NCBI RefSeq assembly: GCF_019059575.1
Contig: NW_024881790.1
Span: 248,001 to 312,000, forward strand
Direction: 5' to 3'
DNA from: Amphibalanus amphitrite
Taxonomy: Eukaryota; Arthropoda; Thecostraca; Balanomorpha; Balanidae
Length of the DNA: 64,000 bases
The notes beneath the pieces are model-generated. The model was not told the origin of the DNA, searched no databases, and saw nothing but the letters and a program-made list of their open reading frames with translations. Within the stretch, counting starts at the first letter, position 1. Every line of letters starts with the position of its first letter. A program made the translations under genes and the position numbers. This document shows positions 10,613 to 21,968 of this stretch, in pieces.

Positions 10613-13407
10613 AGGGACCATCCCACCTTAACATTAGTTTTGAGTTGAGATAGCCAAGTTTGCGGCCAGGCTCAGAAACCACCATTTATCCTGGTCGCAA
10701 CCCCCGCAGCTTTATGGTGTTCAAGAAATTTCTTCCCTTTACTTGCAGGGTGGGACCAGCTTAGTCCCTATCTCTTAACCATTAGCGGTTTTTTGATGAC
10801 GTCAGCAGTCATTTCAACGCCCGCCATTCCTTGAACCCGAGTTTTGCTGACCTTGAGCTCCCTTTTTTATTAACGTGAAATGAGAAATCCGTCGTCGGCG
10901 CTTGGTCGGCGCTGAGAAAGCCTATTGCTTTTCATTTTAATTTGAATATTAGAAGATACCCACCACTCGAACTTGGACTGATATTATACCAAGGCCGAAG
11001 ATGATCAAGCTGCCTGCTATATCTGGAGCTTGGTGTTCAACTTCAACATGGAATAAAAAACAAAATATCAAAGCAAACTGGATATGGTACTGCAAGTTAA
11101 AGTCCAAAGAAATTTGAAGAGCTGACAATTGACATTAATTCTTTTCCTGCAAGGTTTCCATATGGAGATCACACCATGAAGAAATATTTTTTGATGTTAA
11201 CAGTTAAAAGGGGATTGATCTTCCAGTTTTGACGAAAGACGCTGCTGACTGTCTTTGGAAAAGGATGTCGGCATGAGGTGCAATTTTGCTTGTGAAGTGG
11301 TTATAACTGGTCTTTTCACAGTATTAAATTGAATGTGCCATTGCAGCCAAGTGTGTTATCATGTAAGGTAAAATCAAAACTACAATGTTGGTTTTACGAG
11401 CATTGAGAAGGCTGGTAGGTAACACCTGCCTGTGCTCGTAAATCATGCTGCCAAAGTATTCTAAATTAATTTTATCATACACTTTTGTTGTCCAGAATGG
11501 TTGCACTATTGTTTGGTATCATATTATTTCATGTAAGTATGGTAGTGTAAAGTCCGACCAACATGTTACCAGATTTGAAGCTGTTACGTTACCTAAGTAG
11601 GTACCTGTTTTTTACTGGCATGGTGAATGTCACCTGGATTTTGTTTTGAGGTGCAGACCTAGTAACTCTGACTACATGGGTTTGAAGCTATTATCTATTC
11701 TGTTTTTACTGGCCTGGTGAATGGCGACTGATGTTGTCCGTGGATGGCACTGAAACAAATTTTGAGTGTCATGTACAGTGTTTTAATACAATGCTGAGGG
11801 CTGAAAGTTGTCTTGTTTAGAGTGGTGAAAGTTCAGGATATGCCAGCCACCATGGTGGGTCAGAGTTAATGTGTTGCAGTCAGTTCGGCTTCGGCAAGCA
11901 CACGGATGGGCATACGCATCAAGACCTGCTCTGCCATACTTTCAGCCAATTTTACCTAGGTAAGTCTTTTCTTTTTTTTTTCTGCCAAAAGCTATGACAT
12001 TGTGAATTTCAGTGCTGTGGCCTGTGTGTAGCTTTCAGGAAAGCAATTCTAAATAAAGCTCTGATAAAGTGCAAAATCAGCAATGCAGCCCTCTATTACA
12101 TTTTCTACAACATCTTACTTGTTCCTTGCATGGAGAGAAAAATGCAATGTTATGAATTCGTTTATTCACATAATTTGACAAGCATGCAGTTACCTGCTAC
12201 TATCACTGCACAAAACAGAGCAGAAAACATCAGTTGATCAAACACAAGACACAACAGAAGTTTACAACATAGGGCTGCCGAACCTGCTTCCTCCCACCAC
12301 AGTTGATGCCATTTCCTAGCCTGGCTTGATGTGAGCACTGAATTGCTGCTTTGTCTAATTACAGCTCACTACCATTCAACTTAAACTACTCTCTTTAAAG
12401 TAAGAGTGAGAGCGTTCAGTGTTCATAGCAGCTCGACAGACGACAGACAACAAACATCTTGACAAACCAACCAGTGTTTGATTTGGCTAATGATTTATGT
12501 GCTTGTTGTATCATGGCCAAACTACTTTAAAAGCAATAATCCCTGTTTCATCTTGATCTTGCTTTTATTTCCATTTGAACTCAGATCTTGAAACAATCAT
12601 CTGAAGTGATATCAGATACTGGCTTCTGTTTCTCTTGAAAGCAAGTTAAAACAACAATGATAAACTAAGGCAGGAGATGTGAGTTGTGGCAGTAGATTTT
12701 TGATTCAACATATGTCAACCTTATATTGCTTGAGACCTCTGTGACAGACAAACAAATATTTATAGTTTTTTGATAGTTTGGATTCTTGGCTTGATTTAGC
12801 AGATCAGCTGAGAACCTTGACTTTGAAATCACATAAATGTCATGGTACCCGAACGAATCCTCGCATGACATTTCTTCGTAGCACAATTTTTTCGTCCGCA
12901 TTTCTTCGTCTACAAATCTTCGTCGGTGCATTTATTTGTCCCTCAATGCTTACTCTTGCATATATTTGCGTTGAAGAAGAAATGCGAGCCGATTTTCATA
13001 GACCCTGATGCGAGACAAAGTAATGCGATACGAATAAATGCCCTGACGAAGATTTGCAGACGAAGAATTGCGATACGAAGAAATGCCATAAGAAGAATTG
13101 TCCTGGAATCCTTTATTGGCCATCATATATTGACCTTGATAAGATAAACGCATCATTCGCGCAATATTTGTCGCACTTTGATACCAAACTATTGCTTCCA
13201 AATGCCGAAGTAAAGAAAACCTTTATGTGACGTCATAGAAACAGCGAAGAATTCCCAAAAAGTAAACAAAAATAAAAGTCTTATATCTCGAAAACGGGTG
13301 AATATTTTCCGGTAAAATTTGGTAGATGTTCATTTTCGCTCTTTGTGATTCACGCTACATCACTTTTATGCCAATTCATTAACTTTTTTGAAGGTGGGAG
13401 GGTCCCT
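10613..13407. mobile_element. TTAA-flanked element with AGGGACC inverted ends
   Basis: Ends AGGGACCATCCCACCTT...AAGGTGGGAGGGTCCCT are flanked by TTAA (10609-10612 and 13408-13411). The empty site is the CGCTTA(A/G)AAAC junction of the other Helitron copies. The 2.8-kb AT-rich interior contains no recognisable gene in either strand. TTAA duplication is typical of piggyBac-type integration, but these ends do not start CCC, so the superfamily is uncertain. Confidence 0.75.
12858..13105. repeat. Imperfect palindrome of about 13-bp GACGAAG(A)ATTTGC words
   Basis: The left half repeats the complement (TTCTTCGTC, CAAATCTTCGTC); the right half repeats GACGAAGATTTGC and TACGAAGAAATGCC. Open frames over both strands are low-complexity. 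Similar words recur at 56120-56220. Confidence 0.65.
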
Positions 13408-13544
13408 TTAAAAAACTTTGACAACGAAGGCCGACACAAGGCACCGCTCCCCAAGAGGATTCGCCAGTAAATACAATTAATTTGTTTTTGCAATATCTCA
13501 GCCGTTTCTGGGCCGATTTAGCTGAAACTTGGACTGTCGGTGGT

Positions 13545-13942
13545 AGTGTAGAGTAGGGTAAGGTAAGGTAAGGTAGGGTAGGGTAGGGTAAGGTAAGGTA
13601 GGGTAGGGTAGGGTAGGGTAGGGCAGGGTAGGGTAGGGCAGGGTAGGGTAGTGTAGGGGTAGGGGTAGGGTAGGGTAGGGTAGGGTAAGGGTAGGGTAGG
13701 GTAGGGTAAGGGTAGGGTAGGGGTAGGGGTAGGGTAGGGTAGGGTAGGGTATGGTAGGGTAGTAGGGTAGGGTAGGGTAGGGTAGTGTATGAGTAGGGTA
13801 GGGTAAGGTAGGGTAGGGTAGGGTAGTGTAGGGGTTGGGTAGGGTAGTAGGGTAGGGTATGGTAGGGTAGTAGGGTAGGGTAGGGTAGGGTAGGGGGTAG
13901 GATAGGGTAGGGGTAGGGTAGGGGTAGGGTAGGGGTAGGGTT
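13545..13942 (+). repeat. (TAGGG)n array in H3
   Basis: Pentamer array with TAAGG and TAGGGG variants, in the same position relative to the Helitron 3' module as in the other copies. Confidence 0.95.
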
Positions 13943-14139
13943 GAGTTCAAAAAGGGCCCAACATACAAAACACTTGAACACCCCGCAACTATCACCATCC
14001 CTTACAGTTCAATTAGAAACAGCTACCCAAATCTACCCAAATAATACAGCTAAAAATACAAGTCAATCACCCAAACTAATGCACCCGTAACATAACATAA
14101 ATCAAAACATACAGTTATCGCGTAAACCTGTACCTCTAG

Positions 14140-15541
14140 TCTATATTATAAATCCTAAAAAGTCCGCCGCCCACGCCGCCGTCGGGGTTACTCCCTAAAA
14201 GGCTTATTACGGCGCCGTCGATTGACGCAGGATGGTGAAATTTTTACCAGTCGTGGGTCACGTAAAAAAACAGGTCGTATCAAATTTTGGGCACGATGCG
14301 GCCGAGGGTGCGCCCGTGGCGCGTGCTCATGTGCGCCATAGGGTTAGCATTAGAATCGGCAAAGACAGGCTATTGCTCGGGAACGGTGAGGGCTACGGGG
14401 GTGAAATTTTCACGCCAAGTCGGTCGCGTGCACTCATTTGTCGTATTAAATTTACGACGGTGTGGGTTCAGCGGTGTGCACGTGGTGGGGCCGCGACCGG
14501 CGCCGAGCAGAGGGCACGTGCTTTAGGCTCAGTTGTTCGCTTAAAAACCTGAGTGAAAAGCATATCGGCAGGTCGTTGACCTTTGACAATGAATACCGAC
14601 GCTGGGCACCGCTCGCCAAGAGGATTCGCCAGTAAATACAATTAATTTATTTTTGCAAAATCTCAGCCGTTTCTGGGCCGATTTAGCTGAAACTTGGACT
14701 GTCGGTGGTAGTGTAAGGTAGGGTAGGGTAGGGTAGGGTAGGACAGGGTAGGGTACGGTAGGTTAGGGGTAGGGGTAGGGGTAGGGGTAGGGTAGGGTAG
14801 GGTAGGGTAGGATAGGGTTAGGGTAGGGTAGGGTAGGTTTGTGTAGGGTAGGGTAGGTTTGTGTAGGAGTAGGGTAGGGTAGGGTAGTGTAGGGGTAGGG
14901 GTAGGGTAGGGTAGTGTAGGGTAGGGTAGGGTAGGGGTACGGGTATAGGTAGGGTGGGGTAGGGTAGGGTAGGGTAGGGGTAGGGTAGGGTAGGGTAGTG
15001 TAAGGGTAGGGTAGGGTAGGGTAGGGTATGGTAGGGTATGGCCTAGGGTAGGGTAGGGTAGGGTAGTGTAGGGTAGTGTAGGGGTAGGGTACGGTAGGGT
15101 AGGGTAAGGGTAGGGTAGGGTAGGGTAGTGTAAGGGTAGGGTAGGGTAGGGTATTGTACGGTAGGGTAGGGGTAGGGGTAGGGTAGGGTAGGGTAGTGTA
15201 AGGGTAGGGTAGGGTATGGTATGTTAGGGTAGGGTAGGGTATGGTAGGGTAGGGTAGGGTAGGGTAGGGTAGTGTAGAGGTAGAGGTAGGGGTAGGGTAG
15301 GGTAGGGTAGGGTAGGGTAGGGTAGGGTAGGGTGGGGTAGGGTTGAATTGAGTAACATCCTAACTTAAGGGCTCGAACAACTCGCATGCATCACCATCAT
15401 ACTTTACAGTTCAATTAAAAGCAGTTACCCAGTTCTTCACAAATAATACCAATAAAAATGCAAGCTTCTACACCCAAACTAATGCACCCGTTAATCATAC
15501 ATATCAAAACATACAGTTATCGCGTAAACCTGTACCTCTAG
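14140..15541 (+). mobile_element. Helitron copy H4 (last of the tandem array)
   Basis: It starts TCTATATTATAAATCC right after the H3 CTAG and ends CTAG at 15538-15541, followed by T. With the A before H1, the whole array occupies a single A/T target. The copy is uninterrupted at about 1.4 kb: 5' module, pentamer array, 3' module. It is the best reference copy of the family. Confidence 0.87.
14711..15345 (+). repeat. (TAGGG)n array in H4
   Basis: About 635 bp of pentamers with interspersed TAGTG, TAAGG and TAGGGG units. Confidence 0.95.
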
Positions 15542-15794
15542 TTATGTTTAAATATCTTTAGTCCGCGCCCCGATCGTGCTGCTGGATTCCCTCGCCCTGC
15601 TGGGAAGGAGTGTTTCAACAAGCGCACCCTCTAGCTTGGCTCATGGGCGATACGCGGTAGGCGCGGCGTTAAAAAAGCGTCAATAAAAATAACGACGGAA
15701 TTATTTAAGACATTGTTCACCTTTTTATTACATACTATCTTCACAACAATGCTCCACACCCATACGTAAATGTTGGTTACAGCACAGTACCATA
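15542..15794. mobile_element. Degenerate left end of a type-F2 piggyBac-like MITE
   Basis: CCGCGCCCC...CTCGCCCTGCTGGG, then a diverged hairpin and the GATACGCGG-to-GCGTC stretch, align with the left 150 bp of the intact copy at 28790. The hairpin and TTAA ends are eroded, marking an old insertion. Confidence 0.6.
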
Positions 15795-15798
15795 TTAA

Positions 15799-16973
15799 CC
15801 CGCGCCCCGTAGGGCTACCGGCGGACCCTACCACCCGTAGGGGGGGGGGGGGGGCGTTTCGGCCCCCCCCCTAAGATCTCGGAAAGTTACCGTCCGATTT
15901 TCAAAATTTAAACGGCGTTCGATAGACCCACCCGGGAACTACCTTGTGACCAAATTTCATTGACCTAGGTCAAACCGATGACGTCACAGGTCAGATCAAA
16001 GGTCAGATTTTCACCGTTCACAGGCATTTCAAGAAATGTGTTGTGAAATCGAGTAAATTGGTAATTTATTGATAACCATCGATGGTACATTGTTCGTCAA
16101 ACACATACTTTGCTATCTGAGGTCACTGATACCAGGTCAGGTCACAGCGAGGTCAGGTCACCGGGGGTCACAATATGAAAGTGTCGTGTGATACATGTTT
16201 TATGGTCCATTTTACATGACAAATGCGATTATGTGGGTTAGGCAGCCTTTGGGGCCAGCCTAGGTCACGTTTTGGTGAAGGTCAGGTCAAGGTCAGGTCA
16301 AATTAGGTCAAATTTCAAAGTTGATATTTTTGCATAAAATGGGTATCGATTCGATGCAGCTCGTCACGGGGAGTCTAATGGTGGTCTTTGTTTTGCTCTA
16401 CGAGGTCTAGAATTGCCAAAAATTGAGTTTGAAAATTTGACGTCATCATTTTTGAACAGTTTTTTTCGCTATAACTTGGCCAAAAAACGAGGTATCGATC
16501 TGAAATTTGGTATGTAGATAGAAGACGGTAGGTACTATCACATATATTCCGGTTTTTTCGAAACTCAAAAAACTTTTTTGGATTTTTTGGCTAATATATC
16601 CAAAAAAATGCTTTTTTGATTTTTGGGGGCCAAAACTCCAAAATTTCAAAAATCCGAGATAGCAGTTTTGTAACCCTGTTAATTCTACACCTTTTATGTC
16701 TTGATCATTTTTCTGTATCTTCAAAGCTGTAGGCGTGACAGGTCTTCTCGCGAAGGTCTTTTTTCGGTCGAAAATGACAGAACATGACGTCACTCTGACG
16801 TCATTTGTGGCCAACCTATCATAGCCTCTGGAAAATTTTTTGGTCACAATGTGTAAAATTGATGTCCGGAGGGGTCCTGAAAGTTTGGTGGCGATATCTC
16901 CAGCAGTTTAGGAGATATCGACCGAAAAGGACAGGGGGGGGCCGTTTCGCCCCCCCCCCCTACGGGGCGCGGG
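15799..16973. mobile_element. piggyBac-like MITE, type F1
   Basis: Inverted ends CCCGCGCCCCGTAGGG...CCCTACGGGGCGCGGG are flanked by TTAA (15795-15798 and 16974-16977). A G-run/C-run hairpin with a CGTTTCG-type loop lies just inside each end. The interior is non-coding with many AGGTCA/TGACCT words and paired TGACGTCA-like sites near 16790. CCC ends with TTAA duplication are the hallmark of piggyBac; no transposase is present. Confidence 0.9.
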
Positions 16974-16977
16974 TTAA

Positions 16978-18095
16978 CCCGCGCCGGGCCGGGGGGTGTT
17001 TGAACACCCCCCATGCGGTTTTTTTCGCAGATATCTCAAAACTTTTTGGCACACCTGTTAATGCATATTTTCCGCACATGTTGTGAACATTTCAGACCCA
17101 GGGCTTTCAAGGTCAGATCACCAGGTCACGTCAAGTGACCTCACCTCAGAAAATGTTTCAATCCTCGTCAGAGCTACAGCGGCAGAACGATCGCCTTGAA
17201 ACATTCAGTGATTGATAAGAGTAACAGGATGTATAAAACGTATATCTCGGAATATTGATATCGGTGACCTAAGGTCAGGTTTATTTTGCGACCTCTTCAT
17301 TATAACTCAACGAGAGAAAATTGAAATGCGCCTCTTGTGGACGAATGGTATTCAAAACCCTCTCAAACATCGATTCATGGGTAAACATGACACAATGAAT
17401 CGGAAAAATGCACCTGTGAACCCTCTGTGTGCCCATGAGGTCATCTCAGGTCACGAACGGTCACCAGCAGTTTTTTGGCTATAACTTTTGATAGAGACGT
17501 GCAAGAACATGAAAACACGTTAGATGTATTCAGCTTGACGATACCTACGGATCGACCGACATGCAACATGACCCTTTCCGGTCAGGTCATGACCTTGACC
17601 TGAGGTCAAATTTTCAAAATGACCTTTCAAGACCAGCGAGAAGTTCATTCGACACGTCTCGACGAGAGGAACACGATGCTGGCAAAAGTAATGTCGTGGC
17701 TTGCTTGAATCAAAAGTTATTACTGAAAAACTGTTTTAGGTGAAAACGGTTGTTTTTAGGTACAGTTTTTGCTCTCTGGAGGCTAAACCGTTGACCTGAA
17801 GTCAAATCTGAGAAAAATTCTCAGAAAGGTCTGTGTAAAAGGACTATCGAATGCGCTTTTTCGCGGCGCTGTAGCTCTATTGCTTCCCGAGTTGGCAGTT
17901 TCCAAGATTGCTGAAATGGCCTACATTTGACCTTTTATGACCTCTGGCGACCTGACCTTTGACCTGACCCGAAAAATGACCGAAGTGTTTCCGTCATTAT
18001 TTTTGACGTTCTTTTGAATGCCGCTTACCGCGTGTCGCTACGTGGCCCAGGAGCCGAGTTAGACGGAGGTGTTCAGACACCAATCAATGTTACAT
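16978..18095. mobile_element. piggyBac-like MITE, type F2, right end degraded
   Basis: It shares the TTAA at 16974-16977 with the F1 copy. The left end CCCGCGCCGGGCCGGGG is followed by a hairpin with loop TGTTTGAACA. The body matches the F2 copies at 28790 and 31276 through the GAGCCGAGTTAGACGG stretch, then ends without a clear terminus near 18095. Confidence 0.8.
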
Positions 18096-19634
18096 CCCGC
18101 ACCAGCGCACACTGGGCCGATCGCCAGGTCTATCACGACATGGGTAAAAAAATCGAACTTTGTGGATGTGCAATGAAACCTATACCAATTTGTTCAAAAA
18201 TGATCATACTACATTGCTGTGGTCTTTGTTTTCCAACACAATTGCTATTTCATGGCGAAAACTCCAGTGGCGGCGCTTGGGTTAAAATTCAGGTGAGGCA
18301 CTCGTATATGGACTTATAACTTAATTAGTAGGTACAACAACACCCGCAGAATATCTATATTACTATTTGAGGAGGGTGCGTCTGTCCGTTACCGAGGTCC
18401 CGACATGGTGATGCTTTGCGTGGACTACAGGCCAGACCGTTGCACCTAGCCCGGTGAAATTTGCACAACTTATAGATCAAAGATAAGCGACGTGCCTTTG
18501 AGGGGTCTCAGCTCGATCGGGTCGTTAGTGAGCGCGTGGCGCGTGCTCAAAAAGTGCAAATTCGCGTCATAGACTATACATGTATAAATCGGCTTGCAAA
18601 ATCGGGCGAAAATGGCTAAATTTGCCCGACACGGGTCCGATCCCCGTGCAATATCTCGGTAACCGTGGGCCGGATCGGCACGGGGAAAACAGCATCATGT
18701 AGATAATTGAACAGGTTATCGAATGATATGCAGTACAGGGGATGGCACGTGCCACGTGCACCCGTGAGGGTGCTTTGGTTGAAAAAAATGCGGTTTTTGA
18801 CGGATTTTGGAATTGATTTTATTTTTAGGTGACCATTAAACGGAGCGAGTTGGAACAGCGCCTATTGGCAAGAGAAATGTACCGCCTCTCATGGAAAAAT
18901 TGTGGAAAGCTGATTGATCCAAATCAAGGTGGTACAAATCACGGGAGAAAATGGTGTTTGTCAATTTTGTGCCACTTTATTAATCACACGGGTTTTGCTC
19001 CATGATCTGATATCTCTGGCAATTAAAAATGGCACCGTTGGAAAAAGCATTCAATTCTGTCCAATATTCACTCATCATTTTTGCATGATGAGCAACAGTA
19101 TTCTTAAAAATGTAAATGTTCCAAACCATTACATTGTCATTTTTAGCGAAATTCATCGATGGCCCTCAAAGGACTTTACGCCAGTTTTCAAATCATTCTT
19201 GAAAGCATGATAATACGACACGGGCACCTCGATGCGATGTATCTTTTTTGTTTTATTACAAAATACTTGGCCTTCAAAAAGGAATCGAACGAAATGGATA
19301 CCAACCAAATCGATACAGACCAACCCAATACCCACGGGTCAACAATAACCCTTCTTCGCGTTGCGGAGCACGCGGGTAACCCTAGTATTCCTACTACTTT
19401 TGTATAGTAATAAAATATACATGACACTTGGCCCACTTTACGTGACGATATGTCTTGCAATGGTTGGGGCATTGTGCAATGTGCATTGCTTACCGATGGA
19501 ATTACTGATTGTCGTAACCGCGCCAAAAACGTACTCGATCTAAGTGAGCTGCCGATGTGCCATATCAAAAACGCCTAGGTTTTTAGTCTTTAGGCTGTGA
19601 GGCACTGTTTCACAGCCCAAGTTTTTCCAACGGA

Positions 19635-19663
19635 GGTCGCTGCTCCCTTTGGGAGCAGCGACC
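19635..19663. other. Perfect 13-bp-stem hairpin followed by T-run
   Basis: GGTCGCTGCTCCC and its exact complement are separated by a TTT loop and followed by ATTTTTT, then repeats of TTTTTTAAGAAAAAA. The shape is like a terminator or foldback end. It is longer than the histone mRNA stem-loop. Confidence 0.6.
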
Positions 19664-20016
19664 ATTTTTTAAGAAAAAAGTACATTTTTTAAGAAAAAAA
19701 AGTACATTTTTTTTCATTAACATTTTTTAAGAAAAAAAGTAAGGCATAATAAGACAAATCCCTGAACTATTTAATATAGAATTATTTTTCATTTCTAGCA
19801 CGGTAAGACCTTACCAAAAATACTGAACATAATCTACAGTTTCATATTTAAAATCACAATAAATCGATCTTGGCTATTTTCGGCAAGGCTGTGTCTCACT
19901 TGATTCTCCCATACAAAAGCATTAGGCCACCAAATTGGCAACTATTATGTAGCATGGTAAACATCCAAGGTAGCAACATTGCTGTGCCGATTCATGGAAG
20001 CTATATGGCCTAAGCC

Positions 20017-20349
20017 ATGAATGAAATTAAGGAAGCAACACCCAATAAAAGCTTTTTTACCCAAAAGCTGGTGAGGCACTGCCTCAAGTGCCTTAATGGA
20101 AGAACCGCCACTGGAAAACTCAGCTTAAACATGAACTTCGGAATCGTTTGGACCGAACTCGTCCCCCGCTCTCTTCGACAGCGTATCTTTGATCCACGAA
20201 AACAATCACAATTTGAGGAGGAATTCCACATTTATATACATCGAACGATAGCTCCGGGTCTGCAGAACACACATAACCACATGAAAATGGCGAACTCGTA
20301 CTTGGTTATGATGTACTTGTACCACAAAGATTTAAAGACGAAAATATAA
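20017..20349 (+). CDS. Hypothetical 110-residue protein
   Basis: Reads MNEIKEATPNKSFFTQ through HKDLKTKI, stopping at 20349 just before a TTAA piggyBac-like insertion. Composition is protein-like: mixed charged and aromatic residues with a Cys-x2-Cys (HCLKC) and several His residues. It belongs to the AGGTCA-free island. No family is recognised, and it may be one exon or a chance frame. Confidence 0.25.
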   Translation: MNEIKEATPNKSFFTQKLVRHCLKCLNGRTATGKLSLNMNFGIVWTELVPRSLRQRIFDPRKQSQFEEEFHIYIHRTIAPGLQNTHNHMKMANSYLVMMYLYHKDLKTKI

Positions 20350-20387
20350 TTTCACATAATTGATGTCACACACAAATAGACTATTAA

Positions 20388-21398
20388 CCCGCGCACCGAC
20401 GGGGGGGGGGGGCGGATATCCGCCCCCCCCCCCCTGAGGTTTTTCGCGAATAGCGGGAAAACCGCGGCGCGTAGCGCCGCGAAATTTGGTATGACTATTC
20501 CCTTATCAATTTTACACATGGTGTGCAAGTTTGAACCTCCTACCTTTCAAGGTCAGGTCACCAGGTCACTTTGAATGACCCAACCTCAAGTCCCTTTTTT
20601 GTAACTTTGTCACCGTGCCAGAGCTACAGTAGATGTCGGAGGCCTTTGAAAGTCGCAGGATGTTATTAGGTCATTAGTAGCTACAATTTGTTTATCTCGG
20701 AATTTTGATATCGGTGACCTAAGGTCAGGTCAATTTCGCGACCTCCCCATTATAAGTCAATGGGGGAAAAATCAACTCCCTGTTTTTACCACTAAAACGG
20801 GTCGGAATGGCCCCATATACCATACATGACTTCATATACGATCAACCTTCACTACCTTGAGGTCTGTTTTGCTGTTGGGCAGCTGTGAGGTCATGTGACG
20901 TCATCAAAGGTCACCAAAGGTTTTTGGCCAATAACTCCGTACAGGAACAAGATACAGACGCGTGGATGGTCTCATTGTGTTCAGCTCGTCAAGACGCATC
21001 GAATGATATACATGATGACCTCGAGGTCACGTGACCTGAGGTCAACCTTTGACCTTGACCTTTCGAGGTCAACATATATGTCATTCGATGCGGATTGACG
21101 AGAGGATCACGATGCTGCCCTTAGTTTGTTCCTATCTTGACTAATTCGAAAGTTATTCGAGAAAAACTCTCTCCATATTATGCGCCGCCATTTTGACTTT
21201 TTCGACCCCTGTGACGTCATCTTTGACCTGACCTGAAAATGACCTTTGTAAAAATTGTAGATCTTGACCGTGCGTATCCGATGCCGTTTGCCGCTTGTCG
21301 CTATCCTGCTTCGTTCTCGAGATCTCAGGGGTGGGGGCGGTCATCCGCCCCCCCCCCCGTCGGTACTAAGTTGGCGCAGACCCCCGTCGGTGCGCGGG
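20388..21398. mobile_element. piggyBac-like MITE, type F3
   Basis: Ends CCCGCGCACCGACGGGGG...CCCCCGTCGGTGCGCGGG lie between TTAA duplications (20384-20387 and 21399-21402). The subterminal hairpin loop is GGATATCC on the left and GGTCATCC on the right. The 1011-bp non-coding interior contains AGGTCA words. Confidence 0.9.
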
Positions 21399-21554
21399 TT
21401 AAAAAAAGTACCGCAAAGTACCGCTTCGAAAATCTCGCTACATGTCAATGAGTCATTGCACTACAAGATCCAACAGTCATTTCTTGCGACTTTTTGCGAC
21501 TTTGGATGTAGCAGCCAAACATCAATCCGCGCCGGACCGATGCTCGGGCTCGGC

Positions 21555-21968
21555 GTCAAACGCGCCGGGCCGGGAAGTGTTGATTGAACACTCCCCTTCT
21601 AACTCGGCTCCTTGGCCACATAGCGACACGTAGTAAGTGGCATTCGAAAGAGCGCCCAAAATTCCAGATAGAGTAATCAGTCATTCTTTATTCTTTATTT
21701 CAATTCAACACCAACGGGCAGCATACCCAGTAACAGGTGCAGTCATTTCATAAAACTCAGACTAGGTAAAAAAAACTCATTTCTAGGTCAGGTCAAAGGT
21801 CACGTCACCAGAGGTCATCAAAGGTAAAATGTTGCATATAACAACATTTCTCGAAAGACCGGCCCTTACCTCGGGGACCAATAGAGCTACATCGTCACGG
21901 AAAAGTGCATTCCATTGCTCTTTTAGCGGTCTTTCTGAAATAAGCCCTCAGATTTGGCTTAATTCACC
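21555..21968. mobile_element. Fragment of inverted type-F2 MITE with an inserted LINE tail
   Basis: CGCGCCGGGCCGGG, a degenerate hairpin (AGTGTTGATTGAACACT) and GAGCTACA...TCTGAAATAAG match F2 elements. A 3'-end LINE-like piece (CACCAACGGGCAG...ACAGGTGCAGTC) lies at about 21665-21780. It faces the degraded F2 end at 18095, so the intervening 3.5 kb may have entered or rearranged within one F2 copy. Confidence 0.6.

Larger units (their letters stand above)
10204..14139 (+). mobile_element. Helitron copy H3
   Basis: It starts TCTACTATTATAAATC directly after the CTAG of H2 and ends CTAG at 14136-14139. It is interrupted at a TTAA by the AGGGACC element (10613-13407) and carries a (TAGGG)n array at 13545-13942. 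Non-autonomous. Confidence 0.85.
18100..20383 (+). other. Unrecognised island with possible spliced gene fragment
   Basis: Unlike its neighbours, this stretch has no AGGTCA words. A plus-strand frame ending AWVKIQ at about 18291 runs into a good donor (CAG-GTGAGG). An acceptor (TTTATTTTTAG) at about 18828 opens VTIKRSELEQRLLAREMYRL in the same phase. A further open frame at 19159-19407 ends just before an AATAAA. The putative intron carries a GGGCCGGAT motif shared with transposons. I recognise no family; a cellular gene fragment, a large transposon or an integrated virus-like sequence are all possible. Confidence 0.3.

Noticed and set aside
5822-15345. Interstitial telomere
   Set aside because: The arrays sit at the same place inside each Helitron and share its orientation; the unit is TAGGG, not TTAGG or TTAGGG.
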